From NCBI RefSeq assembly GCF_003148745.1, contig NZ_QGGU01000018.1, positions 1 through 37,684 of the forward strand: a stretch of 37,684 nucleotides of DNA, written 5' to 3'. Below are positions 36,601 through 37,684 of this stretch, one piece after another. Every line of letters starts with the position of its first letter. The first letter of the stretch is position 1. The DNA is from Pleionea mediterranea (GTDB taxonomy: Bacteria > Pseudomonadota > Gammaproteobacteria > Enterobacterales > Kangiellaceae). The notes under the pieces are model-generated. The model saw only the letters and a program-made list of their open reading frames with translations, had not been told where the DNA came from and searched no databases. Both the position numbers and the translations under genes were made by a program.

Positions 36601-36980
36601 CAACTTTTTTCCGCGGTGCATTAACTGCAGGACGAGACTTACACTTGGGTAAAAACTGGTTATTTGGAATCGATGAGGCGAGAGAGGAAGCAATTTTAAC
36701 TATTTTGGAATATGGTATTCAGAGCCAGCGTGACTTCCAAGAAACATTAGAACATATGACACCTAGATCCTGTAAGTCTACCCCAAGTAATCAAACTTGT
36801 GACATTGCTTTTAATAAAACGATAGAAAGCAAATCATCTTTCGACAAAAACTTTAATATACTTAAAGATTATTTAAATGATTGGAGCGATAACCGACGTT
36901 TAAACCGATGGCACGATAAGTTACCCAATAGCGCAACTAACATCGCTGGTAGAGCCAAACAACCTATCGCACGCCCTTAG
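33681..36980 (+). CDS. Putative T6SS cargo with split OmpA-like peptidoglycan-binding domain
   Basis: 1099 residues from ATG 33681; a TTG at 33675 is the alternative, and AGGA lies 10 nt before the ATG. Parts in order: charged coiled coil (about 50-115), a helical Lys-rich region to about 330, a beta-rich stretch YGLTASGTFDLKSGKIAFE (about 368-386), then an OmpA-like domain. Its first half is CFASTHFEFNKS and VHIEGHTDKVGGESYNQILS (about 435-505). Its end, KGELEP...ENRRVEF, appears only at about 645-666, after a ~120-residue insertion containing KRWGQKEIDYMIDTLP. Next come Gly/Ala-rich beta segments (680-840) and a helical C-terminus. No signal peptide or known catalytic motif is visible. Following an extended VgrG, it is probably cargo with a peptidoglycan- or envelope-directed toxin; the toxic domain is likely C-terminal (inference). 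Confidence 0.75.
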   Translation: MDSNYQTTSKFTTNQESHQTADLIVNPNIITEMAFINRSDSVLLLTSSEESKISKISNYLEDAISQLRQAKKDASTKLNSAKAVSIKEIEKSRQKVIDAADKFDKKLKEITNHFDFIPEKTSSSSQVGGIAKEKSGGVEFTEIYRFKEKQITLLPSELLKLFEKSPKGQKKRFSLLNKEDRSVQGTRRYWQEADGSFNKERFKELFAQTKADIKAEWKLIDPNEKDAEGNYKHQGQIPIDKFFGPIIGNIFKGQFQMIDEWIEQVNKNLKVQYKQFKSDREEILSLLKKDYKEFSSDDLGRIQYLVKYIWEDSELYKTEQMRIKDDFQFPLDGKSHYSELNQIVSGMTELPPANYSAEAGVEFMRYSYGLTASGTFDLKSGKIAFETKGEAKLSLVDAKAKASGYIPAECGFNINFQIAKSKTEYQLKRDDSALCFASTHFEFNKSFIRIEGLHHLNSLLQEIASNNVTNKNGLMVHIEGHTDKVGGESYNQILSEERAEATKAYLNNEPHIWARFFTHRGKRWGQKEIDYMIDTLPKPFTLPMFALPDSDNIQIPFLPKPIKERDDFSGNLVETQSLFSFTRLDGQVRPYIGCDMNLDFINDRIGLSCLIQHYFDANRANIDKVNQLIFTSSAMPKMITGTSGKGELEPKVDTEQRELENRRVEFIPFTLQPIKVEEPTLKLNFGHTRLKIDGHVAGWAGASLTAAAKIDFDVSNGILQAKTGIKNGQSKQEATKNAAKANANAGGSAEAFVGARVEAGIKGALEWKSPNPELKKSASDNPEPPKWGELGSVGYTVTGSAGVGITGDFNIGWDDIARKFLIKAKAAACLGLGCGGSFAFTVDARHVWNFIVLVHDKLCEADFSYIDIFDTADETFERISAFGYELIKQGNLFSGSTTMGMSALGFTGVQIMNDLTKYHRQWIQEENKVDNLHELINNIQANKSLVMHLTPETKGRLLYDLTHTRSDIFDWQTPTFFRGALTAGRDLHLGKNWLFGIDEAREEAILTILEYGIQSQRDFQETLEHMTPRSCKSTPSNQTCDIAFNKTIESKSSFDKNFNILKDYLNDWSDNRRLNRWHDKLPNSATNIAGRAKQPIARP

Positions 36981-37684
36981 CTGGAAGTTTTGACTGGCAC
37001 CGTAGAGTTCACACCACATCGAATACCTTGACCATAACCTGTATTCGACGGCTTTCGATATACTCGTCTAAAAACATTCATCGATTTTTCATGGTCGTCA
37101 AACCCACCTCCTCCCCGAGCTACTTTGTATCTCCGATTGCCTTCTAAATCATAAACAGGGTTAACTATGGGACTGTCCTCATAAAACCCACTACTGTACG
37201 AGTCTAGTACCCATTCCCAGACATTACCCGACATGTCATAAATACCTAACTGATTAGGTGGGTAACTACCAACAGGTTTAGTATAATCAACTTCATGATC
37301 TTTAACATTCCGACCATAATCAACCTCACCATTATCAGTAGCAAACTGGACGGCTTTACCGCGGCTGCGTGCGGCATATTCCCATTGCGCTTCACTCAAT
37401 AAATCAAAGGGTTCGCCAGTTATTTTTTCAAGCCATTGGCAGTAAGCACGAGCATCATGCCAAGACGCACCAAGCCATACAGGATACTCAGGATCTCTAA
37501 ACCCTCGCTCATCCCCAATTGCTTCTTTATCAAAATACTCCCTACCCGTTACTTCCGTAAAAACATCCGCTTCGCCATAGGTGGTTTCGTATTTAGCAAT
37601 AGAGTAGCTATCCAGCTCCACCCAGTGTGGCCAGTAAAAGTATTCATCGTAGCCGTTTTTATCGAGAAACCACTTGCCTTCGAC
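36977..37684 (-). CDS. SUMF1/FGE-like domain protein, catalytic cysteines absent (5' end beyond window)
   Basis: The frame is open to the right edge: a GTG at 37621 is only an internal codon, because the 21 codons before it (ending DEYFYWPHW before VELDSYSIAKYETT) continue the family pattern. At least 235 residues are present. SUMF1 signatures are YPVWLGASWHDARAYCQWLE, LLSEAQWEYAARSRG, GIYDMSGNVWEWVLDSY, VARGGGGFDD and the terminal GIRCGVN. The redox-active cysteine pair of formylglycine-generating enzymes is missing: the corresponding stretch is FRRVYRKPSN and only two Cys occur in all. It is therefore probably a binding protein rather than an FGE. It is convergent with the OmpA-like cargo gene and their stops overlap by 4 nt. 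This placement suggests immunity or accessory function (inference). Confidence 0.8.
   Translation of the reverse strand, partial: VEGKWFLDKNGYDEYFYWPHWVELDSYSIAKYETTYGEADVFTEVTGREYFDKEAIGDERGFRDPEYPVWLGASWHDARAYCQWLEKITGEPFDLLSEAQWEYAARSRGKAVQFATDNGEVDYGRNVKDHEVDYTKPVGSYPPNQLGIYDMSGNVWEWVLDSYSSGFYEDSPIVNPVYDLEGNRRYKVARGGGGFDDHEKSMNVFRRVYRKPSNTGYGQGIRCGVNSTVPVKTSS

Noticed and set aside
36977-37621. SUMF1-like gene starting at the GTG at 37621 as a complete 214-residue protein
   Set aside because: The frame stays open to the window edge and the upstream codons match the N-terminal family pattern, so the gene is truncated by the window.
1-37684. Mobile-element or CRISPR content
   Set aside because: No transposase, integrase, terminal repeats, tRNA-based attachment site or regularly spaced repeats were seen; the locus reads as a coherent T6SS cluster.

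Overview
The window is almost entirely one type VI secretion system (T6SS) locus, probably from a marine-type gammaproteobacterium. That assignment is an inference from the moderate-to-low GC, the AT-rich spacers and the Vibrio/Oceanospirillales-like gene style; the sequence holds no rRNA or other taxonomic marker. I found no tRNA, CRISPR array, insertion sequence or phage integrase.

Region 1 (about 30.7 kb down to 12.3 kb, minus strand) is the structural operon. In transcription order it runs: a TagH-C-terminus-like protein without an FHA domain, tssJ, tssK, tssL, tssM, tagF, tssA, tssB, tssC, hcp (tssD), tssE, tssF, tssG, tssH (clpV). Genes are packed with 0-40 nt gaps or short overlaps. 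The exceptions are the spacers around hcp, which carry an inverted repeat after tssC, a hairpin in front of hcp and a perfect 10-bp hairpin between hcp and tssE. All thirteen core components (tssA-M, counting the VgrGs as tssI) are present, plus a PAAR-like tip. No PpkA kinase, PppA phosphatase or intact FHA protein is visible, although tagF is.

Region 2 (12.2 kb down to the left edge, minus strand) is a cargo arm continuing the same direction: vgrG, a DUF6484-like small protein, a HEAT-like helical repeat protein, a DUF2169 adaptor, a degenerate ketosynthase/thiolase-fold protein, a PAAR-like protein with an N-terminal phage-lysin-like segment, a 1468-residue effector with a recognisable MIX marker, coiled coils and hydrophobic C-terminal segments, and a two-membrane-segment protein that runs off the left edge and is the best immunity candidate.

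Region 3 (31.0-37.7 kb) is a second, divergently transcribed cargo arm: an extended VgrG whose tail ends in a transthyretin/carboxypeptidase-regulatory-like domain, a roughly 1100-residue protein with an OmpA-like peptidoglycan-binding domain split by a long insertion, and, on the opposite strand with overlapping stop codons, a catalytically degenerate SUMF1/FGE-like protein that runs off the right edge.

The main interest is that one apparatus carries two cargo arms with different apparent loading logic. One uses a five-protein adaptor chain ending in a PAAR tip and a MIX pore-former-like toxin. The other uses a VgrG with a built-in adaptor tail and an OmpA-containing cargo. The ketosynthase-fold adaptor, the FHA-less TagH-like protein, the split OmpA cargo and the SUMF1-like partner are the least conventional pieces.
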